Shown here in pieces: positions 12,426 to 27,299 of a stretch of 64,000 bases of DNA. Within the stretch, counting starts at the first letter, position 1, and each line of letters starts with the position of its first letter. The position numbers were made by a program, and so were the translations under genes. This DNA is from Siphonodentalium dalli (taxonomy: Eukaryota > Mollusca > Scaphopoda > Gadilida > Siphonodentaliidae): the NCBI GenBank assembly GCA_032622095.1, contig CP136063.1, positions 14,425,814 through 14,489,813 on the forward strand, in the 5' to 3' direction. The notes under the pieces are model-generated. The model was not told where the DNA came from. It did no database searches and worked only from the letters and a program-made list of their open reading frames with translations.

Positions 12426-12581
12426 GTTTACAGCCTCTGATACAAATACTCTACAAGCAAATGCACCTAATTCCGAGAACAGTCATAAATAGAAACTGTC
12501 AATAGTAACTAAGACACGAAGATAGGAAAGATAAAATGTTTCAGTAGATTTTCACTAATTTATCCAATTTGATATGTCTCT

Positions 12582-13240
12582 TTAAGGTAGCAATACACGA
12601 TTTCCAGCAATTTGCCAACCTGGGAGGGGTTACTGTACTTCAAATCAATGCTAAGCCATTATCGTTGGCATACTAGTATATCCAATCGAGCATGTTTTAA
12701 TTTCGACAGAAATTTTAGGTGTAATCATATAAATGTACTTTTGGTTCTTCGTACAGTTTGTCATTGAGTTATGCCCCTTGGTTAGCACACCCGAACCGCT
12801 CAATTTTACCCATTGTTTACTCAAATTGGCCATTTTCAACCCAAAACAGACCATGATAGAGCGAATGTCAGTAAATAAGATTCTTCCACCTGATAGAGCT
12901 ATGCTAGAGCTGAGAAATATTTGAAATAGAAAAAAAGTTATCGTATCAATTTGAAAAAAAAATCTTGCGAGCCCAGATGACAGAATTCAGGGGAGAGAAA
13001 TCAGGCTATTTTCCTGTAATCAATAACACAGAGTTGGCCTTCACTGAATACGAAAACCCTGTTGCGTATCCAAATTTTTCACTTTTTTGAGAACTTTCCC
13101 AGTTTTGTAAAATAAATAAACCTTCAAACCAGTAATGAAACAGTTAACACAGGCTACACTGGCCGTTATGCCCCCCAGATACTCATATTTCTATTTTTCA
13201 GACGACCTACAACCCGTGAAATCGTGTACTGCTACCTTAA
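12582..13240 (+). mobile_element. MITE inside every satellite unit (TTAA target type)
   Basis: Shown in the first unit; equivalent copies begin near 14,548, 16,518, 18,495, 20,467, 22,435, 24,406 and 26,380. The left end 'ttaaggtagcaatacacgat' and right end 'cgtgtactgctaccttaa' are inverted repeats directly bounded by TTAA on both sides, as expected for piggyBac- or Kolobok-type insertions. It is ~655 bp long and encodes nothing. The last copy is cut by the array end at 26,516. Confidence 0.65.
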
Positions 13241-16200
13241 GGAAAAATAGAGTTATCCCCCTTCAACGCGCAAATGTCCAGTTAAGTCTCTGACGTACAC
13301 CGATAACTTTGATATATAACACATATGGTGTTTCTTCAGTGCGAATAGGAAATAAGGTCAATATAAGTAGTGTGGTTTCAATAAAAATGAACCAAATTCA
13401 CCCAAATTATTGGTTATAGCGAAAAAAAAAACAGTTAAATTATAAATGTGACATCATGCCCACCACCTTAAAACTAAACATCCCAGTCAAAAAGGCAGTC
13501 TGAACAGACATATTACATCTGTATTCTGCTGACCAAAGCATATGCACTGTGGATATTTACTAGCCAGTCCCCCCCCCCAATTCTCCCCCCGCATATGTTA
13601 AGACAATTTTCTTGTCACCCCCCCCCCAAATATGTTAAGAGACAATGTATTTGGTTATTTGGAAACACGACCAAGACCGAATGACCAATATCAATCAATG
13701 CGCCTATTCGTAGGTGGTATCCGAGGAGTTTCATTGTTGGGATGTTCCCTTAGCAACACATTTCGTTACATGCAAATCACTTTTATGTGGTCAGTCATAA
13801 ACATGTAAGAACGCAACAAAATTCCAAACAAATCGTAGGGAATAACTAATGCATATATAATCACCCCTCCCCCAAAATGTGAACCATGTTTATTTGGCCG
13901 TTCTGTGTGCATTCAATGACTTAATTGTGAAGTTGAAATCACACTATTTAATTATTAATGTAATCTTATATACCATTTTTATTGTGCTGGTGCTCACGCG
14001 CTGTTCGTGATAACTCAGTAGCTGACTTTACCCCCTCTCCAATATACATATTGACATTACTCGGTCATTCGGAAACACGAACAAGACTAAATAACCAACA
14101 TTAATATGGCTTTTCACACCAGGTATCCAAGGAAATCCATTGTTGAAATTTTGCGTGGCAACACGTTTCATTAAATTAATGTCAATGTTATGTAATTACA
14201 CAAAACCACACCACTCGAAACGAATCGTACAGAGTAACTGATGCATATATAATCACATAACCCCCCCCCCCCCCCCAATGTGAACCGGAATGGTTTTGTT
14301 TTTATCGATAGCAGACATACGTTGAATTTGTTTTTTGCCCTGTCGGTGTGATCATTCAGTGACTTGTCAAGCTGGAATCCATAGTATCAAAGTTTACAGC
14401 CTCTGATACAAATACTCTACAAGCAAATGCACCTAATTCCGAGAACAGTCATAAATAGAAACTGTCAGTAGTAACTAAGACACGAAGATAGGAAAGATAA
14501 AATGTTTCAGTAGATTTTCACTAATTTATCCAATTTGATATGTCTCTTTAAGGTACCGGTAGCAACACACGATTTCCAGCAATTTTGCCAACCTGGGAGG
14601 GGTTACTGTACTTCAAATCAATGCTAAGCCATTATCGTTGGCATAGTAGTATATCCAATCGAGCATGTTTTAATTTCGACAGAAATTTTAGGTGTAATCA
14701 TATAAATGTACTTTTGGTTCTTCGTACAGTTTGTCATTGAGTTATGCCCCTTGGTTAGCACACCCGAACCGCTCAATTTTACCCATTGTTTACTCAAATT
14801 GGCCATTTTCAACCCAAAAACAGACCATGATAGAGCGAATGTCAGTAAATAAGATTCTTCCACCTGATAGAGCTATGCTAGAGCTGAGAAATATTTGAAA
14901 TAGAAAAAAAGTTATCGTATCAATTTGAAAAAAAAATCTTGCGAGCCCAGATGACAGAATTCAGGGGAGAGAAATCAGGCTATTTTCCTGTAATCAATAA
15001 CACAGAGTTGGCCTTTACTGAATACGAAAACCCTGTTGCGTATCCAAATTTTTCACTTTTTTGAGAACTTTCCCAGTTTTGTAAAATAAATAAACCTTCA
15101 AACCAGTAATGACACAGTTAACACAGGCTACACTGGCCGTTATGCCCCCCAGATACTCATATTTCTATTTTTCAGACGACCTACAACCCGTGAAATCGTG
15201 TACTGCTACCTTAAGGAAAAATAGAGTTATCCCCCTTCAACGCGCAAATGTCCAGTTAAGTCTCTGACGTACACCGATAACTTTGATATATAACACATAT
15301 GGTGTTTCTTCAGTGCGAATAGGAAATAAGGTCAATATAAGTAGTGTGGTTTCAATAAAAATGAACCAAATTCACCAAAATTATTGGTTATAGCGAAAAA
15401 AAAAACAGTTAAATTATAAATGTGACATCATGCCCACCACCTTAAAACTAAACATCCCAGTCAAAAAGGCAGTCTGGACAGACATATTACATCTGTATTC
15501 TGCTGACCAAAGCATATGCACTGTGGATATTTACTAGCCAGTCCCCCCCCAATTCTCCCCCGCATATGTTAAGACAATTTTCTTGTCACCCCCCCCCCCA
15601 AATATGTTAAGAGACAATGTATTTGGTTATTTGGAAACACGACCAAGACCGAATGACCAATATCAATCAATGCGCCTATTCGTAGGTGGTATCCGAGGAG
15701 TTTCATTGTTGGGATGTTCCCTTAGCAACACATTTCGTTACATGCAAATCACTTTTATGTGGTCAGTCATAAACATGTAAGAACGCAACAAAATTCCAAA
15801 CAAATCGTAGGGAATAACTAATGCATATATAATCACCCCTCCCCCAAAATGTGAACCATGTTTATTTGGCCGTTCTGTGTGCATTCAATGACTTAATTGT
15901 GAAGTTGAAATCACACTATTTAATTATTAATGTAATCTTATATACCATTTTTATTGTGCTGGTGCTCACGCGCTGTTCGTGATAACTCAGTAGCTGACTT
16001 TACCCCCTCTCCAATATACATATTGACATTACTCGGTCATTCGGAAACACGAACAAGACTAAACAACCAACATTAATATGGCTTTTCACACCAGGTATCC
16101 AAGGAAATCCATTGTTGAAATTTTGCGTGGCAACACGTTTCATTAAATTAATGTCAATGTTATGTAATTACACAAAACCACACCACTCGAAACGAATCGT

Positions 16201-19200
16201 ACAGAGTAACTGATGCATATATAATCACATAACCCCCCCCACCCAATGTGAACCGGAATGGTTTTGTTTTTATCGATAGCAGACATACGTTGAATTTGTT
16301 TTTTGCCCTGTCGGTGTGATCATTCAGTGACTTGTCAAGCTGGAATCCATAGTATCAAAGTTTACAGCCTCTGATACAAATACTCTACAAGCAAATGCAC
16401 CTAATTCCGAGAACAGTCATAAATAGAAACTGTCAGTAGTAACTAAGACACGAAGATAGGAAAGATAAAATGTTTCAGTAGATTTTCACTAATTTATCCA
16501 ATTTGATATGTCTCTTTAAGGTACCGGTAGCAACACACGATTTCCAGCAATTTTGCCAACCTGGGAGGGGTTACTGTACTTCAAATCAATGCTAAGCCAT
16601 TATCGTTGGCATAGTAGTATATCCAATCGAGCATGTTTTAATTTCGACAGAAATTTTAGGTGTAATCATATAAATGTACTTTTGGTTCTTCGTACAGTTT
16701 GTCATTGAGTTATGCCCCTTGGTTAGCACACCCGAACCGCTCAATTTTACCCATTGTTTACTCAAATTGGCCATTTTCAACCCAAAAACAGACCATGATA
16801 GAGCGAATGTCAGTAAATAAGATTCTTCCACCTGATAGAGCTATGCTAGAGCTGAGAAATATTTGAAATAGAAAAAAAGTTATCGTATCAATTTGAAAAA
16901 AAAATCTTGCGAGCCCAGATGACAGAATTCAGGGGAGAGAAATCAGGCTATTTTCCTGTAATCAATAACACAGAGTTGGCCTTTACTGAATACGAAAACC
17001 CTGTTGCGTATCCAAATTTTTCACTTTTTTGAGAACTTTCCCAGTTTTGTAAAATAAATAAACCTTCAAACCAGTAATGACACAGTTAACACAGGCTACA
17101 CTGGCCGTTATGCCCCCCAGATACTCATATTTCTATTTTTCAGACGACCTACAACCCGTGAAATCGTGTACTGCTACCTTAAGGAAAAATAGAGTTATCC
17201 CCCTTCAACGCGCAAATGTCCAGTTAAGTCTCTGACGTACACCGATAACTTTGATATATAACACATATGGTGTTTCTTCAGTGCGAATAGGAAATAAGGT
17301 CAATATAAGTAGTGTGGTTTCAATAAAAATGAACCAAATTCACCCAAATTATTGGTTATAGCGAAAAAAAAAAACAGTTAAATTATAAATGTGACATCAT
17401 GCCCACCACCTTAAAACTAAACATCCCAGTCAAAAAGGCAGTCTGAACAGACATATTACATCTGTATTCTGCTGACCAAAGCATATGCACTGTGGATATT
17501 TACTAGTCAGCCCCCCCCAATTCTCCCCCCGCATATGTTAAGACAATGTTCTTGTCACCCCCCCCCCCCCCCCAAATATGTTAAGAGACAATGTATTTGG
17601 TTATTTGGAAACACGACCAAGACCGAATGACCAATATCAATCAATGCGCCTATTCGTAGGTGGTATCCGAGGAGTTTCATTGTTGGGATGTTCCCTTAGC
17701 AACATATTTCGTTACATGCAAATCACTTTTATGTGGTCAGTCATAAACATGTAAGAACGCAACAAAATTCCAAACAAATCGTAGGGAATAACTAATGCAT
17801 ATATAATCACCCCTCCCCCAAAATGTGAACCATATGTTTATTTGGCCGTTCTGTGTGCATTCAATGACTTAATTGTCAAGTTGAAATCACACTATTTAAT
17901 TATTAATGGAATCTTATATACCATTTTTATTGTGCTGGTGCTCACGCGCTGTTCGTGATAACTCAGTAGCTGACTTTACCCCCTCTCCAATATACATATT
18001 GACATTACTCGGTCATTCGGAAACACGAACAAGACTAAATAACCAACATTAATATGGCTTTTCACACCAGGTATCCAAGGAAATCCATTGTTGAAATTTT
18101 GCGTGGCAACACGTTTCATTAAATTAATGTCAATGTTATGTAATTACACAAAACCACACCACTCGAAACGAATCGTACAGAGTAACTGATGCATATATAA
18201 TCACATAACCCCCCCCCCCCCCAAATGTGAACCGGAATGTTTTTTTTTATCGATAGCAGACATACGTTGAATTTGTTTTTTGCCCTGTCGGTGTGATCAT
18301 TCAGTGACTTGTCAAGCTGGAATCCATACTATCAAAGTTTACAGCCTCTGATACAAATACTCTACAAGCAAATGCACCTAATTCCGAGAACAGTCATAAA
18401 TAGAAACTGTCAATAGTAACTAAGACACGAAGATAGGAAAGATAAAATGTTTCAGTAGATTTTCACTAATTTATCCAATTTGATATGTCTCTTTAAGGTA
18501 CCGGTAGCAACACACGATTTCCAGCAATTTTGCCAACCTGGGAGGGGTTACTGTACTTCAAATCAATGCTAAGCCATTATCGTTGGCATAGTAGTATATC
18601 CAATCGAGCATGTTTTAATTTCGACAGAAATTTTAGGTGTAATCATATAAATGTACTTTTGGTTCTTCGTACAGTTTGTCATTGAGTTATGCCCCTTGGT
18701 TAGCACACCCGAACCGCTCAATTTTACCCATTTTTTACTCCAATTGGCCATTTTCAACCCAAAAACAGACCATGATAGAGCGAATGTCAGTAAATAAGAT
18801 TCTTCCACCTGATAGAGCTATGCTAGAGCTGAGAAATATTTGAAATAGAAAAAAAGTTATCGTATCAATTTGAAAAAAAAAATCTTGCGAGCCCAGATGA
18901 CAGAATTCAGGGGAGAGAAATCAGGCTATTTTCCTGTAATCAATAACACAGAGTTGGCCTTCACTGAATACGAAAACCCTGTTGCGTATCCAAATTTTTC
19001 ACTTTTTTGAGAACTTTCCCAGTTTTGTAAAATAAATAAACCTTCAAACCAGTAATGACACAGTTAACACAGGCTACACTGGCCGTTATGCCCCCCAGAT
19101 ACTCATATTTCTATTTTTCAGACGACCTACAACCCGTGAAATCGTGTACTGCTACCTTAAGGAAAAATAGAGTTATCCCCCTTCAACGCGCAAATGTCCA

Positions 19201-22200
19201 GTTAAGTCTCTGACGTACACCGATAACTTTGATATATAACACATATGGTGTTTCTTCAGTGCGAATAGGAAATAAGGTCAATATAAGTAGTGTGGTTTCA
19301 ATAAAAATGAACCAAATTCACCCAAATTATTGGTTATAGCGAAAAAAAAAACAGTTAAATTATAAATGTGACATCATGCCCACCACCTTAAAACTAAACA
19401 TCCCAGTCAAAAAGGCAGTCTGAACAGACATATTACATCTGAATTCTGCTGACCAAAGCATATGCACTGTGGATATTTACTAGTCAGCCCCCCCAATTCT
19501 CCCCCCGCATATGTTAAGACAATGTTCTTGTCACCCCCCCGCCCCCAAATATGTTAAGAGACAATGTATTTGGTTATTTGGAAACACGACCAAGACCGAA
19601 TGACCAATATCAATCAATGCGCCTATTCGTAGGTGGTATCCGAGGAGTTTCATTGTTGGGATGTTCCCTTAGCAACATATTTCGTTACATGCAAATCACT
19701 TTTATGTGGTCAGTCATAAACATGTAAGAACGCAACAAAATTCCAAACAAATCGTAGGGAATAACTAATGCATATATAATCACCCCTCCCCCAAAATGTG
19801 AACCATATGTTTATTTGGCCGTTCTGTGTGCATTCAATGACTTAATTGTCAAGTTGAAATCACACTATTTAATTATTAATGGAATCTTATATACCATTTT
19901 TATTGTGCTGGTGCTCACGCGCTGTTCGTGATAACTCAGTAGCTGACTTTACCCCCTCTCCAATATACATATTGACATTACTCGGTCATTCGGAAACACG
20001 AACAAGACTAAATAACCAACATTAATATGGCTTTTCACACCAGGTATCCAAGGAAATCCATTGTTGAAATTTTGCGTGGCAACACGTTTCATTAAATTAA
20101 TGTCAATGTTATGTAATTACACAAAACCACACCACTCGAAACGAATCGTACAGAGTAACTGATGCATATATAATCACATAACCCCCCCCCCCCCAAATGT
20201 GAACCGGAATGTTTTTTTTATCGATAGCAGACATACGTTGAATTTGTTTTTTGCCCTGTCGGTGTGATCATTCAGTGACTTGTCAAGCTGGAATCCATAC
20301 TATCAAAGTTTACAGCCTCTGATACAAATACTCTACAAGCAAATGCACCTAATTCCGAGAACAGTCATAAATAGAAACTGTCAATAGTAACTAAGACACG
20401 AAGATAGGAAAGATAAAATGTTTCAGTAGATTTTCACTAATTTATCCAATTTGATATGTCTCTTTAAGGTACCGGTAGCAACACACGATTTCCAGCAATT
20501 TTGCCAACCTGGGAGGGGTTACTGTACTTCAAATCAATGCTAAGCCATTATCGTTGGCATAGTAGTATATCCAATCGAGCATGTTTTAATTTCGACAGAA
20601 ATTTTAGGTGTAATCATATAAATGTACTTTTGGTTCTTCGTACAGTTTGTCATTGAGTTATGCCCCTTGGTTAGCACACCCGAACCGCTCAATTTTACCC
20701 ATTGTTTACTCAAATTGGCCATTTTCAACCCAAAAAACAGACCATGATAGAGCGAATGTCAGTAAATAAGATTCTTCCACCTGATAGAGCTATGCTAGAG
20801 CTGAGAAATATTTGAAATAGAAAAAAAGTTATCGTATCAATTTAAAAAAAAAATCTTGCGAGCCCAGATGACAGAATTCAGGGGAGAGAAATCAGGCTAT
20901 TTTCCTGTAATCAATAACACAGAGTTGGCCTTCACTGAATACGAAAACCCTGTTGCGTATCCAAATTTTTCACTTTTTTGAGAACTTTCCCAGTTTTGTA
21001 AAATAAATAAACCTTCAAACCAGTAATGACACAGTTAACACAGGCTACACTGGCCGTTATGCCCCCCAGATACTCATATTTCTATTTTTCAGACGACCTA
21101 CAACCCGTGAAATCGTGTACTGCTACCTTAAGGAAAAATAGAGTTATCCCCCTTCAACGCGCAAATGTCCAGTTAAGTCTCTGACGTACACCGATAACTT
21201 TGATATATAACACATATGGTGTTTCTTCAGTGCGAATAGGAAATAAGGTCAATATAAGTAGTGTGGTTTCAATACAAATGAACCAAATTCACCCAAATTA
21301 TTGGTTATAGCGAAAAAAAAACCAGTTAAATTATAAATGTGACATCATGCCCACCACCTTAAAACTAAACATCCCAGTCAAAAAGGCAGTCTGAACAGAC
21401 ATATTACATCTGTATTCTGCTGACCAAAGCATATGCACTGTGGATATTTACTAGTCAGCCCCCCCAATTCTCCCCCCGCATATGTTAAGACAATGTTCTT
21501 GTCACCCCCCCCCCCAAATATGTTAAGAGACAATGTATTTGGTTATTTGGAAACACGACCAAGACCGAATGACCAATATCAATCAATGCGCATATTCGTA
21601 GGTGGTATCCGAGGAGTTTCATTGTTGGGATGTTCCCTTAGCAACATATTTCGTTACATGCAAATCACTTTTATGTGGTCAGTCATAAACATGTAAGAAC
21701 GCAACAAAATTCCAAACAAATCGTAGGGAATAACTAATGCATATATAATCACCCCTCCCCCAAAATGTGAACCATATGTTTATTTGGCCGTTCTGTGTGC
21801 ATTCAATGACTTAATTGTCAAGTTGAAATCACACTATTTAATTATTAATGGAATCTTATATACCATTTTTATTGTGATGGTGCTCACGCGCTGTTCGTGA
21901 TAACTCAGTAGCTGACTTTACCCCCCTCTCCAATATACATATTGACATTACTCGGTCATTCGGAAACACGAACAAGACTAAATAACCAACATTAATATGG
22001 CTTTTCACACCAGGTATCCAAGGAAATCCATTGTTGAAATTTTGCGTGGCAACACGTTTCATTAAATTAATGTCAATGTTATGTAATTACACAAAACCAC
22101 ACCACTCGAAACGAATCGTACAGAGTAACTGATGCATATATAATCACATAACCCCCCCCCCCCAATGTGAACCGGAATGTTTTTTTTTATCGATAGCAGA

Positions 22201-25200
22201 CATACGTTGAATTTGTTTTTTGCCCTGTCGGTGTGATCATTCAGTGACTTGTCAAGCTGGAATCCATAGTATCAAAGTTTACAGCCTCTGATACAAATAC
22301 TCTACAAGCAAATGCACCTAATTCCGAGAACAGTCATAAATAGAAACTGTCAGTAGTAACTAAGACACGAAGATAGGAAAGATAAAATGTTTCAGTAGAT
22401 TTTCACTAATTTATCCAATTTGATATGTCTCTTTAAGGTACCGGTAGCAACACACGATTTCCAGCAATTTTGCCAACCTGGGAGGGGTTACTGTACTTCA
22501 AATCAATGATAAGCCATTATCGTTGGCATAGTAGTATATCCAATCGAGCATGTTTTAATTTCGACAGAAATTTTAGGTGTAATCATATAAATGTACTTTT
22601 GGTTCTTCGTACAGTTTGTCATTGAGTTATGCCCCTTGGTTAGCACACCCGAAACGCTCAATTTTACCCATTTTTTACTCAAATTGGCCATTTTCAACCC
22701 AAAAACAGACCATGATAGAGCGAATGTCAGTAAATAAGATTCTTCCACCTGATAGAGCTATGCTAGAGCTGAGAAATATTTGAAATAGAAAAAAAGTTAT
22801 CGTATCAATTTGAAAAAAAAATCTTGCGAGCCCAGATGACAGAATTCAGGGGAGAGAAATCAGGCTATTTTCTTGTAATCAATAACACAGAGTTGGCCTT
22901 CACTGAATACGAAAACCCTGTTGCGTATCCAAATTTTTCACTTTTTTGAGAACTTTCCCAGTTTTGTAAAATAAATAAACCTTCAAACCAGTAATGACAC
23001 AGTTAACACAGGCTACACTGGCCGTTATGCCCCCCCAGATACTCATATTTCTATTTTTCAGACGACCTACAACCCGTGAAATCGTGTACTGCTACCTTAA
23101 GGAAAAATAGAGTTATCCCCCTTCAACGCGCAAATGTCCAGTTAAGTCTCTGACGTACACCGATAACTTTGATATATAACACATATGGTGTTTCTTCAGT
23201 GCGAATAGGAAATAAGGTCAATATAAGTAGTGTGGTTTCAATAAAAATGAACCAAATTCACCCAAATTATTGGTTATAGCGAGAAAAAAAAACAGTTAAA
23301 TTATAAATGTGACATCATGCCCACCACCTTAAAACTAAACATCCCAGTCAAAAAGGCAGTCTGAACAGACATATTACATCTGAATTCTGCTGACCAAAGC
23401 ATATGCACTGTGGATATTTACTAGTCAGCCCCCCCAATTCTCCCCCCGCATATGTTAAGACAATGTTCTTGTCACCCCCCCCACCCCAAATATGTTAAGA
23501 GACAATGTATTTGGTTATTTGGAAACACGACCAAGACCGAATGACCAATATCAATCAATGCGCCTATTCGTAGGTGGTATCCGAGGAGTTTCATTGTTGG
23601 GATGTTCCCTTAGCAACATATTTCGTTACATGCAAATCACTTTTATGTGGTCAGTCATAAACATGTAAGAACGCAACAAAATTCCAAACAAATCGTAGGG
23701 AATAACTAATGCATATATAATCACCCCTCCCCCAAAATGTGAACCATATGTTTATTTGGCCGTTCTGTGTGCTTTCAATGACTTAATTGTCAAGTTGAAA
23801 TCACACTATTTAATTATTAATGGAATCTTATATACCATTTTTATTGTGCTGGTGCTCACGCGCTGTTCGTGATAACTCAGTAGCTGACTTTACCCCCTCT
23901 CCAATATACATATTGACATTACTCGGTCATTCGGAAACACGAACAAGACTAAATAACCAACATTAATATGGCTTTTCACACCAGGTATCCAAGGAAATCC
24001 ATTGTTGAAATTTTGCGTGGCAACACGTTTCATTAAATTAATGTCAATGTTATGTAATTACACAAAACCACACCACTCGAAACGAATCGTACAGAGTAAC
24101 TGATGCATATATAATCACATAACCCCCCCCCCCCCAAATGTGAACCGGAATGTTTATTTTTATCGATAGCAGACATACGTTGAATTTGTTTTTGCCGTGT
24201 CGGTGTGATCATTCAGTGACTTGTCAAGCTGGAATCCATACTATCAAAGTTTACAGCCTCTGATACAAATACTCTACAAGCAAATGCACCTAATTCCGAG
24301 AACAGTCATAAATAGAAACTGTCAATAGTAACTAAGACACGAAGATAGGAAAGATAAAATGTTTCAGTAGATTTTCACTAATTTATCCAATTTGATATGT
24401 CTCTTTAAGGTAGCAATACACGATTTCCAGCAATTTTGCCAACCTGAGAGGGGTTACTGTACTTCAAATCAATGCTAAGCCATTATCGTTGGCATACTAG
24501 TATATCCAATCGAGCATGTTTTAATTTCGACAGAAATTTTAGGTGTAATCATATAAATGTACTTTTGGTTCTTCGTACAGTTTGTCTTTGAGTTATGCCC
24601 CTTGGTTAGCACACCCGAACCGCTCAATTTTACCCATTTTTTACTCAAATTGGCCATTTTCAACCCAAAAACAGACCATGATAGAGCGAATGTCAGTAAA
24701 TAAGATTCTTCCACCTGATAGAGCTATGCTAGAGCTGAGAAATATTTGAAATAGAAAAAAAGTTATCGTATCAATTTGAAAAAAAAATCTTGCGAGCCCA
24801 GATGACAGAATTCAGGGGAGAGAAATCAGGCTATTTTCCTGTAATCAATAACACAGAGTTGGCCTTCACTGAATACGAAAACCCTGTTGCGTATCCAAAT
24901 TGTTCACTTTTTTGAGAACTTTCCCAGTTTTGTAAAATAAATAAACCTTCAAACCAGTAATGACACAGTTAACACAGGCTACACTGGCCGTTATGCCCCC
25001 CAGATACTCATATTTCTATTTTTCAGACGACCTACAACCCGTGAAATCGTGTACTGCTACCTTAAGGAAAAATAGAGTTATCCCCCTTCAACGCGCAAAT
25101 GTCCAGTTAAGTCTCTGACGTACACCGATAACTTTGATATATAACACATATGGTGTTTCTTCAGTGCGAATAGGAAATAAGGTCAATATAAGTAGTGTGG

Positions 25201-26516
25201 TTTCAATAAAACTGAACCAAATTCACCCAAATTATTGGTTATAGCGAAAAAAAAACAGTTAAATTATAAATGTGACATCATGCCCACCACCTTAAAACTA
25301 AACATCCCAGTCAAAAAGGCAGTCTGAACAGACATATTACATCTGTATTCTGCTGACCAAAGCATATGCACTGTGGATATTTACTAGTCAGCCCCCCCCC
25401 CCCCAATTCTCCCCCCGCATATGTTAAGACAATGTTCTTGTCACCCCCCCCCCAAATATGTTAAGAGACAATGTATTTGGTTATTTGGAAACACGACCAA
25501 GACCGAATGACCAATATCAATCAATGCGCCTATTCGTAGGTGGTATCCGAGGAGTTTCATTGTTGGGATGTTCCCTTAGCAACATATTTCGTTACATGCA
25601 AATCACTTTTATGTGGTCAGTCATAAACATGTAAGAACGCAACAAAATTCCAAACAAATCGTAGGGAATAACTAATGCATATATAATCACCCCTCCCCCA
25701 AAATGTGAACCATATGTTTATTTGGCCGTTCTGTGTGCATTCAATGACTTAATTGTCAAGTTGAAATCACACTATTTAATTATTAATGGAATCTTATATA
25801 CCATTTTTATTGTGCTGGTGCTCACGCGCTGTTCGTGATAACTCAGTAGCTGACTTTACCCCCTCTCCGATATACATATTGACATTACTCGGTCATTCGG
25901 AAACACGAACAAGACTAAATAACCAACATTAATATGGATTTTCACACCAGGTATCCAAGGAAATCCATTGTTGAAATTTTGCGTGGCAACACGTTTCATT
26001 AAATTAATGTCAATGTTATGTAATTACACAAAACCACACCACTCGAAACGAATCGTACAGAGTAACTGATGCATATAAAATCACATAACCCCCCCCCCCC
26101 CCAAATGTGAACCGGAATGTTTTTTTTATCGATAGCAGACATACGTTGAATTTGTCTTTTGCCCTGTCGGTGTGATCATTCAGTGACTTGTCAAGCTGGA
26201 ATCCATACTATCAAAGTTTACAGCCTCTGATACAAATACTCTACAAGCAAATGCACCTAATTCCGAGAACAGTCATAAATAGAAACTGTCAGTAGTAACT
26301 AAGACACGAAGATAGGAAAGATAAAATGTTTCAGTAGATTTTCACTAATTTATCCAATTTGATATGTCTCTTTAAGGTAGCAATACACGATTTCCAGCAA
26401 TTTTGCCAACCTGGGAGGGGTTACTGTACTTCAAATCAATGCTAAGCCATTATCGTTGGCATATATCCAATCGAGCATGTTTTAATTTCGACAGAAATTT
26501 TAGGTGTAATCATATA

Positions 26517-27299
26517 CCGCTATACTTAAAGTAATTGACCACCAGTAACGTGGTGTCACCCCGTTAATATGGCGGTACTATACCGCGGTATCCTCCACAG
26601 ACATCCACAACATGGCGATCTGCGATTATGACATCTGTCAGACTTTTTTGGGTGGAGTTACATCCCCATTTTTCGACTTAGAAAATCTTTGCAAAATGTA
26701 TAATTTTGTCCTACATTTTTAGCTCAACTTTACTTTGTTAAGTTTGAGCTATTGCCATGGCTTGGTATCCGTCGTCCGTGTGTGTGAGGGTGTGTGACTC
26801 GTCAACAATGTTTTATACTTTATAGACATGCAGTATGTCCTGGGGTATCGCAGGAGGGGAAAACTTGGTGAGGGGAACTGGGCCGTCAAGGGAACCCCCT
26901 GCCGGTATAGCGGAAACCCTGGCTATGTGATATATCGCTTGAACCAAATTGTTTTCATTTGCACCCCCCCTATATATTCATAAAGCATGGTTCTACCCGT
27001 ATATTCCAATCCCGGTATGAGAACATTCAGATATTTTAACCTGAAAAATTGCTTAAAACCTAACATCTAGTGGTCTAACTCCAGACAAATGCACACGGCA
27101 ACAGGCAAAAACCACGAAAAGCCGGCTGACCATGGTTGTTTTTACTAGTAAGTACCCTGTAGGAGAAGATACATGTACTCGAGAACATCTGTGCTTTTTT
27201 TTATTCCAAATGTATAGAACTGTCTTGTCACTATTTCTGGTCATTATCATGTGACTTAATTTTTTTAATGATATAAATAAAACACATTATCTTTTTATG
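26517..27299. other. Repeat-bearing spacer, no gene
   Basis: Contains a leader-like motif (26,720-26,815: 'gttaagtttgagctattgcc', 'cgtcgtccgtgtgtgtgagg') that also opens the repeat block at 30,365. Palindromic 'taccgctata' and 'ctataccgcggta' sequences lie at about 26,514-26,590. No coding signal. Confidence 0.4.

Larger units (their letters stand above)
11362..26516 (+). repeat. Tandem array of a ~1.97-kb unit, 7.7 copies
   Basis: The marker 'tgtttcttcagtgcgaatag' recurs at about 11,362, 13,329, 15,303, 17,271, 19,249, 21,220, 23,189 and 25,154, giving periods of 1,965-1,978 bp. The last copy stops at 26,516 inside the internal MITE. Copies are nearly identical apart from poly-C and poly-A length and a few diagnostic sites. 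Copies 2 and 3 share 'gccagtcccc' and 'attaatgtaatc'; copies 4-8 share 'ccatatgtttatttgg'; copies 2-6 share 'aaggtaccggtagcaacac' where copies 1, 7 and 8 have 'aaggtagcaatacac'. Short conserved ORFs in every copy (for example around 12,651-12,854) follow from DNA identity and are not called as genes. Confidence 0.95.

Noticed and set aside
11643-24714. Short ORFs of 60-87 codons conserved in every satellite unit, on both strands
   Set aside because: Their identity follows from DNA identity of the array. Frames are opened or closed by poly-C length changes, there is no start context or family match, and both strands are open at once.
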